A DNA stretch of 64,000 bases from Diprion similis (taxonomy: Eukaryota; Arthropoda; Insecta; Hymenoptera; Diprionidae). Below are positions 61,938 to 64,000 of this stretch, in pieces; position 1 is the first letter of the stretch, and each line of letters begins with the position of its first letter. The notes under the pieces were generated by a model that had not been told where the DNA came from, searched no databases, and saw only the letters and a program-made list of their open reading frames with translations. A program made the position numbers and the translations under genes. The stretch is taken from the NCBI RefSeq assembly GCF_021155765.1, contig NC_060105.1:8163001-8227000 (forward strand), read 5' to 3'.

Positions 61938-64000
61938 ACACACAGTCGCATCCTATAAGCCAATCGTCGTGAATTACTGTTATCATTATTTACGGAATAA
62001 GTAATCTCAAAAGTAGAAGAATCGTAAGGATCGTCTATAGCAGGAAATTCGAGTGGTCTGAAAGGACCGCGCCTAGAAATCTTCGATATTCCCGTTATAC
62101 TCGCGAAAATATTGGTACGTATAGATATTGGACTAAGAAATTCTGAAATGACTTCACCGATTTCGCCCGAAATATAGCCAATCATAAGTGAAACGTAGCC
62201 GAATCGATGGATCAAATTTTGCCTAAATTGGTTCGTTCGATTTCGAGTGATTTCCAATTTTCCAATAACTCGGGAACAGCGCGATCGATTTAGATAAAAA
62301 TCTAATCAGTTTTAAGTTGAAAACTACACATTGGTTAAAACCAAAATCACATAAAAAACCGTTCTTTCTTTCTTTTCGACAAAATCTTTAACTGGTTTAA
62401 ATAACTGGATACAGTTTGTCTGAAAAACTCCGATTATTGTTACGATCATATTTATGTTAAATCGAATGGAAGATTTTGAATAAAAAAAAAAAAACCAAAA
62501 AACAAAAAAAAAAAAACGTTTCTTTCGGCGTAATCTTTCGCCACATTTGGTAAATTTATTAAAAAAAATTCCGACTTCGTGTACGGAGTTGCGGAAAAAG
62601 TGGAATGTCTAGAATCCTGAGAATGATTATATGGGAGATGCGATGATCCAGCTGCACTGATTTAATCTTGAAAGAATCCCAGTCGTCAGACGATCGAAGC
62701 TGAAGGTGATACGCCACAGAAGTCGAATTATTCATGAAAAGGCTTCCGTGGTTGTCAAACTCTCGTGTTTCACACCGGATTACTTAATGTGTCATCGATC
62801 CAAAAGCCGCACGGTTGCCTCACTATTCTCGATAGCTCATATGGTATAAATCGATGAGAAGAAAAATGACGTTATCAAGTTTCATTCGGTATACTCGTTC
62901 GTTGAAAACTTCGTGATTATACGAGAAGAAGCAATCGACCAATTGAAGCAAAATCTTACAACTGCAGCACGTTGATACAGACCGGAGCTAATTCCACGTT
63001 TTGTTTGCAAATCCAGCAATCTTTTTGCGCCGAAAGCTTGATTATAATCCAACCTCAAGTAAGTAGTAATAACACAATTCAAAAGAAGAATGGAACCGAA
63101 GTTTCGATCGTTCAAGCTTGATTGAAAACATTTTATTCCGGAGAGACGAGTGTGGAGTCGTTTATTTTGTGCGAGACGTGCGAGGAAATTTTTTTGCACA
63201 AAACTATTTGCATAGTAATTATTCGCACTCAGTATTAATAACTAACTATGAGTTTTCGATTTACCCTGATGGATCAAAGCTTCAAATAAACGATGAAAAC
63301 TCAGTTTGATGATTCTGTGCGAAATTATCAAGCATTTCGATGCGAAATTTTAGACCTCATTCGCACCTAAAGAAAATTTCTAGGTTTTTCGGGCATTCGC
63401 GAGGTTTCTTCTTAGGAATCGGGTGAAATCTTGAGTAAAGAAGACGTCAATCGAACCTCGAAACTGCGCGTAAGTCCCAATTTTGATGTCTGAGGTTCTG
63501 ATAAGCAGAAAAAAAATATTGGAACTCATTCGACCCTCGGAAGTCCCAGTTGCAGTATTCCGGGTTTTAGGCCTTAATTAATGCTTGAGAATTTCGTTTT
63601 TCGAGTTCGGTAGATCCCAGGTTCCGTTGATCTCGAGGTTCGATTTCGATGTATAAATTTCTGTACGATCGGAGTAATCAACGATGCATGTTCAAGAGAA
63701 ATGTTTACTCCGCACCATTACAATCGTCTTCAATTTAGATAACCACACCGAACCAATCATATCCATTTCAAAAGCCAACTACTTGAGAAAGTTGTTCTAA
63801 AATTGCAAAACAATGAATTGCTTCCTGATATATATATATATCGTGACGTTAACGTTACTCACTTCAAGTACATACTATGAGAACGTCGAGAGTGAAAATT
63901 GAGTGATTCGAGTACAACACATCGAGTACACGACATACGTACCTACAACCGAGCTGTGAGTATGCGGATGATGCAAATGAGATCCAAATTCGCGTCGGCA
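60956..64000. other. Right-edge non-coding stretch (putative first intron)
   Basis: Follows the donor of the exon at 60788-60955. AT-rich, with poly-A tracts and a (TA)n microsatellite. From about 63.3 to 63.65 kb there is a run of degenerate short words around TTCGAGGTTC and GAAATTTC. No exon recognised. Confidence 0.4.
61898..61936. repeat. (TA)n microsatellite
   Basis: About 19 uninterrupted TA units. Confidence 0.95.

Noticed and set aside
1..64000. tRNA, rRNA, telomeric TTAGG arrays and viral insertions
   Set aside because: Scanned by eye for tRNA B-box-like words, TTAGG arrays and polymerase or capsid-like frames; nothing convincing was found. A covariance-model search would be decisive for small RNAs.

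Overview
This window is nuclear DNA from an animal, almost certainly an insect. Its genes have GT-AG introns, intergenic DNA is long and AT-rich with many microsatellites and homopolymers, and the recognisable proteins are insect-type acyl-CoA desaturases plus an ionotropic receptor (IR). CpG is not obviously depleted, which would suit a hymenopteran; that last step is inference. There are no operons, CRISPR arrays or prokaryotic signals, and I found no tRNA or rRNA.

Layout. (1) 741-981, minus: first coding exon of an unrecognised single-pass membrane protein that continues to the left. (2) 5930-7840, minus: complete five-exon desaturase, here called desaturase 1. (3) 8-43 kb: mostly non-coding. 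It holds a TA-flanked MITE (15.7-16.3 kb), a GC-richer block at 29.2-29.9 kb that may be a promoter with a non-coding first exon, and a complex fold-back region at 38 kb. (4) 43407-47871, plus: complete five-exon desaturase 2, with an inverted second copy of the MITE in intron 2 and two small fold-back elements in intron 3. (5) 51724-53683, plus: desaturase 3, whose reading frame is intact but which has lost three of the nine histidines of the di-iron centre. (6) 54714-56462, plus: a single-exon divergent IR. (7) 60788-60955, plus: first coding exon of a gene that runs past the right edge.

The three desaturases share the same internal exon lengths (131, 206 and 186 nt) and intron phases (1, 0, 2, 2), so they are tandem-type duplicates of one ancestor, with desaturase 1 now inverted. 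Desaturases 1 and 2 look catalytically competent. Their roles would be making monounsaturated acyl-CoAs in the ER for membrane lipids, cuticular hydrocarbons or pheromones. Desaturase 3 looks like a pseudo-enzyme or a young pseudogene and is the most interesting locus here. All splice models were made by eye from splice consensus, reading frame and alignment among the paralogues; no transcript data were used.
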